Counted from the first letter of the stretch, positions 25,501 through 34,228 are shown. The stretch: 48,712 bases of DNA from Mesorhizobium sp. B2-7-1 (GCF_006440735.1 NZ_VFUA01000042.1:1-48712), one strand, 5' to 3'. The notes: a model not told the origin generated them from the sequence alone. A program made the numbers and translations.

Positions 25501-25953
25501 ATGGCCGGCTACCTGCGCGCCGAGAATCCGGGCGTGATCGAGCCGCTGAAAGACGGCTGGCACGACACCGGCGACGTCGTCACCGTCGACGATGCGGGCT
25601 TCATCTCGATCCGCGGCCGCGCCAAGCGCTTCGCCAAGATCGCCGGCGAGATGGTTTCGCTGGCCGCGATCGAGGCGCTGGCCGGCGAACTCTGGAAAGG
25701 CTCGCCGTCGGCCGTCGCCACGGTGCCGGACGCACGCAAGGGCGAGAAGCTGATCCTGATCACGGAAGCTTCCGGCGCCACCCGCGCCGACTTCCTGGCC
25801 TTCGCCAAGGCGAACGGCGCCATGGACCTGATGGTGCCGGCCGAAGTGCGCGTCGTGCCGAAAGTGCCGGTGCTCGGTTCCGGCAAGCTCGACTTCGCCG
25901 GCGTGACCAGGATGGTGCGCGGCGAGGAAGAGCTGAAGGTCAAGGCCGCCTGA
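22549..25953 (+). CDS. aas: three-domain acyl-ACP synthetase / lysophospholipid acyltransferase with LplT-type transporter domain (Aas)
   Basis: The 1134-residue protein joins three activities. Residues 1 to about 420 are a 12-helix MFS domain like the lysophospholipid flippase LplT (APLFWTQFLSAFNDNF opening). Residues about 430-630 are a PlsC acyltransferase with H457-x4-D462 and FPEGR (524-528). Residues about 650-1130 are an AMP-forming acyl-ACP synthetase with FTSGSEGTPKG (793-803), GYGVTET and RAKRFAKIAGE. Together they would import lysophospholipid and re-acylate it with fatty acid activated on ACP. ATG 22549 (MNTHLMMSRRF) is taken from homologous N-termini. ATG 22537 and a frame start at 22345 are possible. 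A strong terminator follows. The operators at 22190-22258 probably control it. Confidence 0.9.
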   Translation: MNTHLMMSRRFAPLFWTQFLSAFNDNFLKNTLVFLILFTLAKDQAASLVTLAGAIFMAPFLLLSALGGEIADRFDKALIARRLKFTEIAAAAVAVVGIALSSIPVLMTALLMFGVISALFGPIKYGILPDHLERKELPKANAWIESATFAAILGGTIAGGVVSADGIGVWVFGPIMMALAVGCWFVSRYIPSTGSAAPNLVIDKNIFRSTWRQVSDLRTDTRIWRAGLMTSWFWLVGAIVLSILPAMIKDSLGGNEIAVTAYLAVFAVSIAIGSAIAAWMSQGRMVLLPAPVGTALLALFGLHLAWTIGSMQPSPRAETLSAFFAGPNTIRVAIDLAGMAIAAAFLVVPTFAAVQAWSPEARRARVVAAVSIVNAGFMTVGGILVAAIQAAGVSIAGILFGLVVANAIAAWLMLKFLPTNPFRDFVSILFRAFLRLEVEGIENLKAAGKAPILALNHVSFLDGPLALTLTDEEPVFAIDYAIAQAWWMKPFMKLARALPLNPAKPMSTRTLIKIVQGGDPLVIFPEGRITVTGGLMKVYDGAAMVADKTGSMVVPVRIDGLEKSYFSRLSSQHVRRRLFPKVKVTILEPVKLEVPQELKGRQRRAAAGSALYQVMSDLVFRTQDINKTVLETIIETANERGMKELAVQDPVTGSLSYGKLLTGAAVLGEKFEHLYRDQQTLGIMLPNANGACAALLGVMSAGKVPAMINFTAGAANILSACKAAEVRTVLTSRAFVEQAKLGPMVEEIGRSVDIVWLDDLRATIGLKDKLLGLLRKATPRVARKADDPAAILFTSGSEGTPKGVVLTHRNILANAAQAASRIDFHSGDKVFNVLPIFHSFGMTAGTVLPLISGVPVYFYPSPLHYRIVPELIYASNATIIFGTDTFLAGYARTAHPYDFRSVRYCFAGAEPVKAATRTTYMEKFGLRILEGYGVTETAPVIAINTPMYNKSGSVGKIMPGMEYRLEPVPGVDEGGRLFVRGPNVMAGYLRAENPGVIEPLKDGWHDTGDVVTVDDAGFISIRGRAKRFAKIAGEMVSLAAIEALAGELWKGSPSAVATVPDARKGEKLILITEASGATRADFLAFAKANGAMDLMVPAEVRVVPKVPVLGSGKLDFAGVTRMVRGEEELKVKAA

Positions 25954-25965
25954 TCCAAACCTACG

Positions 25966-25998
25966 AACAGGCCGGCGGCAAACGCCGGCCTGTTTATT
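25966..25998 (+). terminator. intrinsic terminator after aas
   Basis: A perfect 12-bp stem, AACAGGCCGGCG / CGCCGGCCTGTT, with a GCAAA loop runs into TTATT, 12 bp after the aas stop. Confidence 0.9.
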
Positions 25999-26097
25999 GC
26001 TCATCTGCGCCGTTGCGGCGAAGATGATTAGCATGTTAACTTCCTTTCCGGTTGCATCGGCTCCGCCGTTGCGTCTCAATCCCGCGAAAAGACGGGA

Positions 26098-26140
26098 GCC
26101 CGTGAAAACGGGCACTTGGACATGATCCTTGCGGATCATG
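26098..26140 (+). promoter_or_regulatory. two adjacent hairpins in the araC-family gene leader
   Basis: GCCCGT-GAAA-ACGGGC (26098-26113) is a 6-bp stem capped by a GAAA tetraloop. It is followed by CATGATCC-TTGC-GGATCATG (26121-26140), an 8-bp perfect stem ending 5 bp before the Shine-Dalgarno. The arrangement could control translation of the regulator or be a DNA operator. Confidence 0.45.
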
Positions 26141-26157
26141 AACCGGAGGAGGAAACG

Positions 26158-27105
26158 ATGCACGGCCACCATGTGAGCGTCGCCGACGGCGAGGCGTTCC
26201 TGTCCGCGTCGCGGATGCTGTTCGGCCCGATCACCCAGCGCTTTTCGCGCGGCGAGGCGCCGTCGCTGCCGAAGCTGGTCTCGGTCAATCTCGGCGCCTG
26301 CCGCCTGTCCGAGATCCGGGCCAAGTCGCATCTGGTCCTCAACGACCGCGCCTTCTGGCGCAGCTTCGATCCCGACGCGATCAAGATCCTGATGCAGCGC
26401 AAGGGTCGCAGCCGCTTCGAGCAGCAGCAGACGGCGATCGACCTCGGCCCGCGCGCGGCGATCATCTACGACCCGGTGCGCAGCTATTCGCTGCAGAACC
26501 TTTCCGACGTCGACCAGCTCATCCTGCAGGTGCCGCGCTCGACCTTCGGCGACGAGACGCTGGCGCGGCTGATGGCGCCGCTGCCGCTGCCCGGCGAGGA
26601 CGACAGCCTGACCCATATCGTGTCGGGCCTGATGCAGATGGCGATCGGCGAGGCGCATAAGCTCGACGAAGCCGGCTGCCGCCGCGTCGGCGACAGTCTG
26701 GTCCAGCTCGTCAACGGCCTTATCCAGGCCAAGCCGATGACGCCGGAATTCCGCCGCTCGCCGCTGGAAGCGCTGCGCGAGCGCATCGTCGCCTATATCG
26801 ACGCCAACCTTGCCCGTTCCAATCTCTCGGCCGAGGACATCGCCCGCCACATGGGCTGCTCCCGCCGCTATCTGCACCGCGCCTTCGAAGGCGAAGGCGC
26901 CACACTGGAGCGCTTCGTCTGGGACCGGCGGCTGGAGCGCAGCAAGGAGGAACTGCTCTCCCCCGCCCGCGCCTCGGCCTCGATCTCCGAAATCGCCTTT
27001 GCCTGCGGCTTCAATTCCAGCGCGCATTTCTCGCGGGCGTTCAAGAGCAAGTATGATGTGGCGCCCAGGGAGCTAAGGGAGCGCGTGCGGACGGTGGTGC
27101 ACTGA
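26158..27105 (+). CDS. AraC-family transcriptional regulator
   Basis: The 315-residue protein has an N-terminal AraC_binding_2-type sensing domain (about 20-190) and a C-terminal double helix-turn-helix (about 210-312): LSAEDIARHMGCSRRYLHRAFEGEG, then ASISEIAFACGFNSSAHFSRAFKSKY. It resembles FeaR-type activators of amine or aromatic catabolism. ATG 26158 is chosen because GGAGGAGG lies just before it. Upstream in-frame ATGs at 26116 and 26122 fall in the leader hairpins. The target is uncertain: the convergent DHDPS-family gene is adjacent, and the Liv operon at 28265-35017 is the nearest catabolic set. Confidence 0.9.
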   Translation: MHGHHVSVADGEAFLSASRMLFGPITQRFSRGEAPSLPKLVSVNLGACRLSEIRAKSHLVLNDRAFWRSFDPDAIKILMQRKGRSRFEQQQTAIDLGPRAAIIYDPVRSYSLQNLSDVDQLILQVPRSTFGDETLARLMAPLPLPGEDDSLTHIVSGLMQMAIGEAHKLDEAGCRRVGDSLVQLVNGLIQAKPMTPEFRRSPLEALRERIVAYIDANLARSNLSAEDIARHMGCSRRYLHRAFEGEGATLERFVWDRRLERSKEELLSPARASASISEIAFACGFNSSAHFSRAFKSKYDVAPRELRERVRTVVH

Positions 27106-27120
27106 CACTCCCAGATCAAC

Positions 27121-28080
27121 TCAGGCCGCGTATCTCGCCATCACGGGCTGCCTCGACCACTGGGCGTACCAGGTGTCGAACAGCTTGAGCTGCTGCTCGG
27201 CATAGCCGCGCTGGCTGTCGCTCAGCGCATCCGTTTCGTTGAAGTGCAGCCGGTATTCGGGATCACCCTTCAACACCATCATGTGCTTGAAATAGAGCAC
27301 GAGGTCCGGACCCTCGTCGAAAGAGGAAAGCACGGCCAACGCTGCCTCCAGTTCCTGCGCCAGCCGGCGCGCTTCGGCATCGCCTTTCGCGGCTGCCTGG
27401 CTGAGGCCCACCAGATGCAGCACCTCCTTGGGCAGGACATTGCCGATGCCGGTGATGGCGCCGGACGCTCCGCAATTGACGAAGCCGTGGAAGACGGCGG
27501 TGTCGACGCCGATCATCAGCGCAACCTCATCGTCGCGGCTGGTGATGTTTTCAGCCGCGTAGCGCAGATCCGCGGGGCCGCCGAACTCCTTGAAGCCGAC
27601 GAGGTTCGGATGCTCGGCGCGCAACGCGAAGAAGAGGTCGGCGCGCGTGGCAAAGCCGTAATAGGGGCTATTGTAGATGACGGCCGGCAAGTCGGGGGCA
27701 GCGGCAAGGATCGCCTTGAAGTGGTGACGCTGCGCCGCCACCGACGGGCCGCGCGACAGAACGCGCGGGATGACCATCAGGCCGCGGGCGCCGACCTTTT
27801 GCGCGTGAGCGGCGTGGGCCACGGCGCTGGCGGTGTTGACCGCGCCCGTGCCGACGATCACCGGAACGCCGGCCTTCACCAGGCGCTCGACGCCTTCCAT
27901 GCGTTGCGCGTCGGTCAAGAGCGGCCAGTCGCCCATGGAGCCGCAATAGACGACGGCCGACATGCCGGCAGCGATCAGCTCGCGGCCCTTGCGCACCAGC
28001 GCGTCGAAGTCGGGAAGGCGGTCATCGGTGCAGGGCGTCATCAGCGCAGGCATGCAGCCGGAAAAAACATTGGCGGTCAT
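27121..28080 (-). CDS. dihydrodipicolinate synthase / N-acetylneuraminate lyase family protein
   Basis: A TIM-barrel class I aldolase-type enzyme of 319 residues. It has the catalytic Tyr136 in YNSPYYG and Schiff-base Lys164 in GFKEF. The pyruvate-carboxylate loop, usually GTTGE, reads GSMGDW (47-52), so it is not a housekeeping DapA. Members with this loop are probably catabolic lyases or dehydratases acting on keto-acid substrates. Hydroxyproline-pathway deaminases also belong to this superfamily. AGGAGA precedes the ATG by 11 bp. It is convergent with the AraC gene (15 bp between stops). The substrate is not assignable. Confidence 0.85.
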   Translation of the reverse strand: MTANVFSGCMPALMTPCTDDRLPDFDALVRKGRELIAAGMSAVVYCGSMGDWPLLTDAQRMEGVERLVKAGVPVIVGTGAVNTASAVAHAAHAQKVGARGLMVIPRVLSRGPSVAAQRHHFKAILAAAPDLPAVIYNSPYYGFATRADLFFALRAEHPNLVGFKEFGGPADLRYAAENITSRDDEVALMIGVDTAVFHGFVNCGASGAITGIGNVLPKEVLHLVGLSQAAAKGDAEARRLAQELEAALAVLSSFDEGPDLVLYFKHMMVLKGDPEYRLHFNETDALSDSQRGYAEQQLKLFDTWYAQWSRQPVMARYAA

Positions 28081-28174
28081 TGTCGGAGTCTCCTTGAGGC
28101 GTCACGCGGATGACCAGTTTGTCCCGAGCGGCACCGCTTGCCAAGCGGATAGTCGCTTTTCCTGCTGAAGCGCC

Positions 28175-28246
28175 TCAAACCACCATGACGATCTTGCCGA
28201 ACTGTTCGCTCGCCCCAGAAAACGGTGCGCCTCGGCGGGCGGCGGG
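28175..28246 (-). pseudogene. C-terminal remnant of a zinc-type alcohol dehydrogenase / quinone oxidoreductase
   Basis: On the minus strand the last codons read ASEQFGKIVMVV then TGA, the characteristic end of MDR-family quinone oxidoreductases. Just upstream, in another frame, is PAEAHRFLG, which in intact proteins directly precedes that end. A one-base shift within TTTCTGGGGCGAGCG separates them. Nothing else of the gene remains, since livM begins at 28265. This is a decayed 3-prime fragment left by a deletion. Confidence 0.65.
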
Positions 28247-28264
28247 ATTGCCGAAGTTGATGAG

Positions 28265-29239
28265 CTAGGTTGCCGGCTTCAGTCGCCGCATTGCGCCAAG
28301 CCGCATCATGCCCTTCGGCAGGAACAGCATCGCCAGGATAATCGTCAGACCCGAAATCACCGGGTGGTAGTCCGGCACGACGATGCGGGCGAGATCGAAG
28401 ACGGCGTACATCACCAGCGCGCCGAGGATCGGCCCCAGGATCGTGCCGGTGCCGCCGACCACCGTCATCATCAGCGGCAGGAGCATCCAGTCGAGGTCGA
28501 ACACCGAGTCCGGCCCGACATGGAAGATGTAGAAGGTGTAGAGGCTGCCGGCGACACCGGCGATGAAGGCGCTGCCGGCGAAGGCGGCGACCTTGACCTT
28601 GAGCGTGTCGATGCCGTTGGCGGAGGCCGCCATCTCGTCGTCGCGCACGGCGATCAGCGCCAGGCCGTAGCGCGAGCGCATCAGCGCGCGGATGGCCAGA
28701 GCGGTGGCGACCATCAGGCCGAGGCCGACCCAGTAGTGGGGGCGCAGCGTGTCGAAGCTGCTCGCAGGGGCGACGATGCCGAAGGCGCCGCCGGTGAAGT
28801 CGCCGCCATTAACGAAGAGCACCTTGACGATCTCGCCGAAGCCGAGCGTGCCGAGCGCGAAATAGTCGCCATGCAGTTTCGACAGGAGCGGCAGGCCGAT
28901 GATGACCGCCGCAAGCGCCGCGACAACGCCACCCAAAAGCATCGTCACCGGATCGAAATAGTAGATGTTTGGGTGGCTGTCATAGAGCGAGCCCCAGAGA
29001 TAGTTGCCGCTCCACAGGATGGCGGTGGTGTAGGCGCCGATCCCGAAGAAGGCGTGGCTGCCGAGGCTTATCTGACCGCCATAGCCGGCGACCAGGTTCC
29101 AGCTCTGCGCCATGATGGCATAGAGGAAGACGAAGAACAGGAAGGAGAAATAATAGGCGTCGACGGCGCCGGGCAGAAACGGCAGCAGCGCGAGCGCCGC
29201 GACGACGACGGTTGCGATCCATTGCAAGGCTCGGCTCAT
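28265..29239 (-). CDS. livM: branched-chain-amino-acid-type ABC transporter permease (LivM)
   Basis: A 324-residue membrane permease with about ten hydrophobic segments. It has the LivM signature SWNLVAGYGGQISLGSHAFFGIGAY (around 48-72) and the EAA-like loop DEMAASANGIDTLKVKVAAF. It is the last gene of an eight-gene minus-strand operon, 4 bp after livH. It completes a second Liv/HAAT transporter distinct from that at 10796-15410: here permease and ATPase are separate chains, so the two systems are not recent copies. Confidence 0.92.
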   Translation of the reverse strand: MSRALQWIATVVVAALALLPFLPGAVDAYYFSFLFFVFLYAIMAQSWNLVAGYGGQISLGSHAFFGIGAYTTAILWSGNYLWGSLYDSHPNIYYFDPVTMLLGGVVAALAAVIIGLPLLSKLHGDYFALGTLGFGEIVKVLFVNGGDFTGGAFGIVAPASSFDTLRPHYWVGLGLMVATALAIRALMRSRYGLALIAVRDDEMAASANGIDTLKVKVAAFAGSAFIAGVAGSLYTFYIFHVGPDSVFDLDWMLLPLMMTVVGGTGTILGPILGALVMYAVFDLARIVVPDYHPVISGLTIILAMLFLPKGMMRLGAMRRLKPAT

Positions 29240-29243
29240 CGCA

Positions 29244-30137
29244 TCACGCCTTCTTGTAGGGCCGGCTGAACAGGCCTTCCGGCTTGAACATCAGCACCAG
29301 GAGGAAGACGCCGTAGGCAATCGCATTCGTCCACCCGCCCGAGATGAAGAACTGCACATAGGCCTCGATCAGGCCGAGCAGGATGCCGCCGGCCAGAGCG
29401 CCGGTGACGTTGCCGATGCCGCCCAGCGCCAGCGCCACCAGCGCCTTCAGGCTGAAGATGAAGCCGGCGAAGGGGTTGAACGGAAAGGTCGTCGCCACCG
29501 CGACACCGGCCGCGCCCGCCAGCGAAATGCCGATGGCGAATGCTATGGCGTTGACGCGGTGCGGGCTGATGCCCATCAGCATTGCTGAGTCCATGTCCTC
29601 GGAAGCGGCGCGCACGGCCTTGCCGACAATCGTCTTGCGCAGGAAGAGCACCACCAGGCCGGTACCGGCGAGCGCGATCAGGAAGCCCATCGAGCGGGTG
29701 AAGGAAGTACGCACGCCCAGAAGCTCGATGCCGCTCGCCGTGTAGCTCGTCACCACGCCGGCGGTGTTGCCACCCCAGATCACCGTCATCAGGTTCTGGA
29801 CCAGGAACATCAAGCCGACGGCGATGAGCAGCGAGACGTTGCGGTCTGCTTCAGCGGCGGCCCTGCGGAACAGGCCCTGGTAGATCAGCCAGCCGACGAC
29901 GAGCCCGACCGGCACGACGATCAGCAGCGACAGGAACGGGTCGATGCCGAGGCCGTAGAAGAGCGCCCGCACGAAATAGGCGGCGAGGATGATCATCGCG
30001 CCCTGGGCGAGGAAGATCAGCCGCATGGTGCCGAAGATCAGGCTCAAGCCCACGGCGGCGACGCCATACATGGCGCCGCCAAGCGCGCCGTTGAGCGAAA
30101 GCTGGAAGAGGATCTCGGGTGGCGGGAGATTGAACAT
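29244..30137 (-). CDS. livH: branched-chain-amino-acid-type ABC transporter permease (LivH)
   Basis: The 297-residue permease has the LivH opening QLSLNGALGGAMYGVAAVGLSLIFGTMRLIFLAQGA (split across helices 1-2) and about eight hydrophobic segments. The loop AASEDMDSAMLMGIS is the ATPase-contact region. GGAGTAGGA stands directly upstream of the ATG. It sits between livF (3 bp) and livM (4 bp), consistent with one transcript. It forms the membrane channel with LivM. Confidence 0.92.
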   Translation of the reverse strand: MFNLPPPEILFQLSLNGALGGAMYGVAAVGLSLIFGTMRLIFLAQGAMIILAAYFVRALFYGLGIDPFLSLLIVVPVGLVVGWLIYQGLFRRAAAEADRNVSLLIAVGLMFLVQNLMTVIWGGNTAGVVTSYTASGIELLGVRTSFTRSMGFLIALAGTGLVVLFLRKTIVGKAVRAASEDMDSAMLMGISPHRVNAIAFAIGISLAGAAGVAVATTFPFNPFAGFIFSLKALVALALGGIGNVTGALAGGILLGLIEAYVQFFISGGWTNAIAYGVFLLVLMFKPEGLFSRPYKKA

Positions 30138-30140
30138 TTC

Positions 30141-30843
30141 CTACTCCAACACGCCCATATAGGCCTTCTGGATTTCGGGGTCGGCGATGAGGTCGGCGCC
30201 GGTGCCTTGCATGGCGAGCGAGCCGGTCTGCAGCACGAAGGCGTAGTCGGCCACTTTGAGCGCCTGGTGGATGTTCTGCTCGACCAAAAGGATGGTGACG
30301 CCCTGGCCGTGCAAGGTCTGGATGAGCGCAAACATCTGCTGCACGACGAGCGGGCTGAGGCCCAGCGACGGCTCATCGAGGATGAGCAGCGACGGCTCCG
30401 ACATGGTGGCCCGCGCGATCGCCAGCATCTGCTGCTCGCCGCCGGAGAGCGAGCCGGCCTTCTGCTGCGCGCGTTCCTTCAGGCGCGGGAAGAGCGTGTA
30501 GGCTTTCTCCAGCAGCTCCTTGGTGCGCGGACGAGCGTTGGACTGGAACGCGCCGAGCTCGAGATTCTCCAGCACCGTCATCTGGCGGAACAGGCCGCGC
30601 CCTTCCGGCACATGGGCAATGCCCATGCTGGCGATCGCTTCAGGCGCCTTGCCTATGATCGACTGGCCCGACAGGTGGATATCGCCCGCCTTCGGCTTGA
30701 GCAGGCCCGAAACGGTCCTAAGCAGCGTCGTCTTGCCGGCGCCGTTGGCGCCGACGAGCGCGACGATCGTGCCGGGATCGACATGGAGCGAGACGCCCCA
30801 CAGCGCGCCGACATCGCCATAGGCGACTTCGAGATCGCTTATT

Positions 30844-30863
<20 letters not shown>
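30141..30863 (-). CDS. livF: branched-chain-amino-acid-type ABC transporter ATPase (LivF)
   Basis: With a TTG start at 30863 the product is 240 residues, the usual LivF length. Walker A GANGAGKT is near residue 37, the signature is SLSGGEQQ, and Walker B LLILDEPS is followed by GLSP. The TTG start gives the family-like opening MANRLLEISDLEVAYG, has GAGG 7 bp upstream and overlaps livG by 20 bp. A longer frame to 30932 lies within livG and is unlikely to be used. Confidence 0.9.
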
Positions 30864-31581
<718 letters not shown>

Positions 31582-31728
31582 CGTGTTTTTCGTTTCCTTC
31601 CAGCGGGAGCACAAAGGATTAGGCGCTCAAACCGACTCATTGCCAAGCGATCCAAACGGGCAGGCGGGAAGCGAACGGGCGCCTGGCTTCGCGATCATGC
31701 GCCCGCCGCTTCCACCGCATCTGTTCGT

Positions 31729-32937
31729 TCAGCGCTTGTCCCAGGCCGGGGCCGGCTTGTAGGTCCAGTTGCCGTCCGGATAGATGAGCTGATGCTTGCC
31801 CTGCCACCATTGCGTGGCGACGCTGGGGATCAGCGCGAAGCCGGTCTCGTCGAACTTCAGGTCGCCGACCACGGTGTCCTTGAACTCCTGGCCGAAGATC
31901 GCGTCGTGGATGGCGGTGGCATCGGTGCTGCCGGCCTTCTCGATCGCCTGCGCGAGCACCTGCGCGTTGGCGTAGAAGGCGCCGACGGTGACGGAGTCCT
32001 TCTTGAACTCGGCCTCGTAGCGGTCGCCGAGCTCCTTGGCGCCCCTGTAAGGGTAGCTCGCCGACCAGAAGCCGTCGGTCAGGATGTAGTCGGAGTCCGG
32101 TCCGAGCGCTTCGTGGAATTCGCCGGTCCAGGTGCCCTTCCAGCCATGCAAATAAGGCACGGAGAAGCCGAGCTCCTTCATCTGCCGCAGCAGCGTGATG
32201 GTGTCGGCGGGCGAGCCGAAGACCAGCATGGCGTCGACGTCCGCCGCCTTGAGCTTGGTGATCAAAGCCGAATAGTCGGTGGCGCCGATCGCCCAGGGAT
32301 CGTCCACGGCGAAGCTGTAGCCGTATTTCTTGGCTGCCGCCTCGAAGGCGCCGCCGAACCCCTTGCCGTCGGGCGAGTCTTCCGAGACCAGCGCCGGATG
32401 CTTCGGCTTCTCGCCGGCCGGCAGCTTGTCCCAGATCTGGAACGGCACCTCGGCACCGGGTCCGGGATGGAAGAAGAACAGCGCCGAATATTTCAGCTTC
32501 AACGGCTGCCACTCGAACGGGAAGGCCGTGGTGATCATGTAGAACTTCTTGTATTTCTCCGCGACGATGGCGCCGGCGATGTTCATCGGCCCGGAATGGG
32601 TCGACAGCAGCGCGTCGACCTTCTGCACCTTGATCAGGTTTTCGAGCGCCGAAGCGACCTTGCCCTCGGAGCTTTCATCGTCGGCGACGACAAGCCTGAC
32701 AGGCAGCTTCTTGCCGGCCGATTTCACCATGATGCCGCCTGATTTGTTGATGTCGGCGACGGCCTGTTCATAGGCCCATTTCTGCTCCTTGCCGTCGCCG
32801 GCGAGCGGACCGGTCAGCGAGATCGGCGCGCCGATAACGATTTCGTCGCCCGCGGCATTGGCGACGAGCGTGCCGCCGAGACCAAGCGCCGAGGACAGCA
32901 ACAGGCCGGCCAGCATTCCCTTCAGACTGATTTCCAT
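31729..32937 (-). CDS. periplasmic substrate-binding protein of a Liv/HAAT ABC transporter
   Basis: The 402-residue protein has a signal peptide (KGMLAGLLLSSALGLGGTLVANA, cleavage near 28) and the type I periplasmic binding fold (IVIGAPISLTGPLAGDGKEQK). The C-terminal half carries several Trp/Tyr residues (FEWQPL, HGWKGTWTGEF, FWSASYPY, ATQWWQGKHQ), suggesting an aromatic-lined pocket. Of two close ATGs, 32937 is 6 bp from GGGAGG while 32943 abuts it, so 32937 is chosen. It feeds LivG/F/H/M encoded downstream. The ligand is unknown, possibly aromatic or hydrophobic by inference. Confidence 0.9.
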   Translation of the reverse strand: MEISLKGMLAGLLLSSALGLGGTLVANAAGDEIVIGAPISLTGPLAGDGKEQKWAYEQAVADINKSGGIMVKSAGKKLPVRLVVADDESSEGKVASALENLIKVQKVDALLSTHSGPMNIAGAIVAEKYKKFYMITTAFPFEWQPLKLKYSALFFFHPGPGAEVPFQIWDKLPAGEKPKHPALVSEDSPDGKGFGGAFEAAAKKYGYSFAVDDPWAIGATDYSALITKLKAADVDAMLVFGSPADTITLLRQMKELGFSVPYLHGWKGTWTGEFHEALGPDSDYILTDGFWSASYPYRGAKELGDRYEAEFKKDSVTVGAFYANAQVLAQAIEKAGSTDATAIHDAIFGQEFKDTVVGDLKFDETGFALIPSVATQWWQGKHQLIYPDGNWTYKPAPAWDKR

Positions 32938-33010
32938 TTCCATCCTCCCAGGTTTTCATCGGACCAACCCTCCCAAGGCGAGCCCGCATTTCACTCACGC
33001 CGATGCCTCC

Positions 33011-33403
33011 TCAGCCCATCGCGGCCGCGACCAGCCTGGTGTCGGTGAACTGCTCGAAACTCACGGCCTTGCCATCGCGCATCTCCCAGACATGGACGAC
33101 GCGCGCCGTCATCGGCTTGCCGGTCTTCCTGTAGGTGCCCGAATAGGTGCCAATGCCGACGATGGTCGAGCCACCGTCGACCAGTTTCTCCAGCGCGAAA
33201 GTATAGCCGTCCCAGTCCTCGCCGATGCGCTTGAAGACGCCGGCGATGACCGCATCGGGGCCGACATAGGTGCCGGCATAGGGAAAGCCGGCCATCTCGG
33301 TCCAGGCCGTGCTTTCGGTGATCGGCGCCATCATCGCCGCCAGATCCTTGGCGTCGGAGCCGGCATAGTGGGCCTTGATGGCGTCGTAATTGCTGTTGCC
33401 CAT
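33011..33403 (-). CDS. NTF2-like (SnoaL-type) small protein
   Basis: The 130-residue protein has the cone-shaped NTF2-like fold pattern: an N-terminal helix pair (YDAIKAHYAGSDAKDLAAMMAPI), WTEMAGFPYAGTYVGPDAVIAGVF, then antiparallel strands ending VVHVWEMRDGKAVSFEQFTD. Members act as isomerases, dehydratases, hydrolases or binding proteins for small cyclic molecules. ATG 33403 is used. The frame extends upstream to 33631, but that part is inside the MoaF-family gene and not protein-like. It lies 17 bp after the MoaF-family gene, consistent with a shared pathway. Confidence 0.8.
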   Translation of the reverse strand: MGNSNYDAIKAHYAGSDAKDLAAMMAPITESTAWTEMAGFPYAGTYVGPDAVIAGVFKRIGEDWDGYTFALEKLVDGGSTIVGIGTYSGTYRKTGKPMTARVVHVWEMRDGKAVSFEQFTDTRLVAAAMG

Positions 33404-33420
33404 GATGCTGATCCCAACGC

Positions 33421-34215
33421 TCAGACCGGTTCCTGGCCGTGGTCGTACACGGCCCTGGATTTCTTCTCGATGAAGGCGCCGGCGGGCTTGTTCTCGACCT
33501 TGCCCTGGCTGGTCACGCCGAGGAATTTGCCGGTCGAGCGCATCGTGTCCCAGTTGTAGAAGAACAGTGAGGCGACCGGGATGATGAACTCGCGGAAGCC
33601 GAAGACATAAAGGTTCTCGGCGAACTTCCACGTGGTGGCGAGATCGACGTCGCCATGGCCGCGCTGGACGCCGACGAGATTCTGCCAGGCATAGCGCTGC
33701 GAGCTCAAGTAAATATGTTCGTAAACGTGGTTGGGGCTGTAGGTGTAGTGCGCGGTCAGGCCGATCAGGTCGCGCGTCGGCGCCGGCTCGCGGCCGGTCG
33801 GCGGCACGGCGGGATCGCCCAGCACGCCGGCGGAATAGGTCTGCGCCACGCGCGGCTCGCCGGGCGCTTCACCGGGCTCGCGCACCCGCTCGCGCACCGA
33901 CAGCACGCGCCGCGTCCTGGTGTCGACGATGAAGGCTTCGTCCTCGGCCGGCCTCGCGGCAAAGGTCATGTTGATGAAGAAGATGCCAGGCGCGACTTCC
34001 AGCGCCTCGTACCAGTCTGCGCCGGCCTCTGCGCCTTCGCTCCAGGCCACGGTGTCGGCGGCGGTGAAGGCGAGATCGATGGTACGGCCGGTCTTCAGCG
34101 TGATCTTGAAGGTCTGGCCGCGCAATGCATCGGTCTTCGGCAGCCGGTTGGTGGCAATGCCGGCGGCGAAGTCGTCGAAATGCTTCCAGTCGGCGGGTCT
34201 GTTCTGGTCGTTCAT
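33421..34215 (-). CDS. MoaF-family protein (lipocalin-like, N- and C-terminal MoaF domains)
   Basis: The 264-residue protein has an N-terminal half (LRGQTFKITLKTGRTIDLAF, VAPGIFFINMTFA, EAFIVDTRTRRVLSV) and a C-terminal half (LTAHYTYSPNHVYEHIYLSSQRYAWQ, FRFE-type strands) forming two beta-barrel domains. Database names call it a molybdenum cofactor protein F, but the founding moaF is a gene of the Klebsiella monoamine regulon, and no cofactor genes are nearby. A catabolic role for an amine or aromatic compound fits better. ATG 34215 has GGAG at 6 bp spacing. ATG 34221 is possible. It lies 13 bp after the SDR stop. Confidence 0.8.
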   Translation of the reverse strand: MNDQNRPADWKHFDDFAAGIATNRLPKTDALRGQTFKITLKTGRTIDLAFTAADTVAWSEGAEAGADWYEALEVAPGIFFINMTFAARPAEDEAFIVDTRTRRVLSVRERVREPGEAPGEPRVAQTYSAGVLGDPAVPPTGREPAPTRDLIGLTAHYTYSPNHVYEHIYLSSQRYAWQNLVGVQRGHGDVDLATTWKFAENLYVFGFREFIIPVASLFFYNWDTMRSTGKFLGVTSQGKVENKPAGAFIEKKSRAVYDHGQEPV

Positions 34216-34228
34216 CGCCATCTCCAAA

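Noticed and set aside
22471..27027. A 1518-codon open frame on the minus strand opposite aas and the AraC gene
   Set aside because: It runs across the aas terminator and two real genes and is rich in Arg, His and Asp, as expected of antisense frames in high-GC DNA. No domain is visible.
33421..34215. MoaF-family gene as a molybdenum cofactor biosynthesis gene
   Set aside because: No other cofactor or molybdoenzyme genes are in the window, and the operon is a transport and catabolism set.
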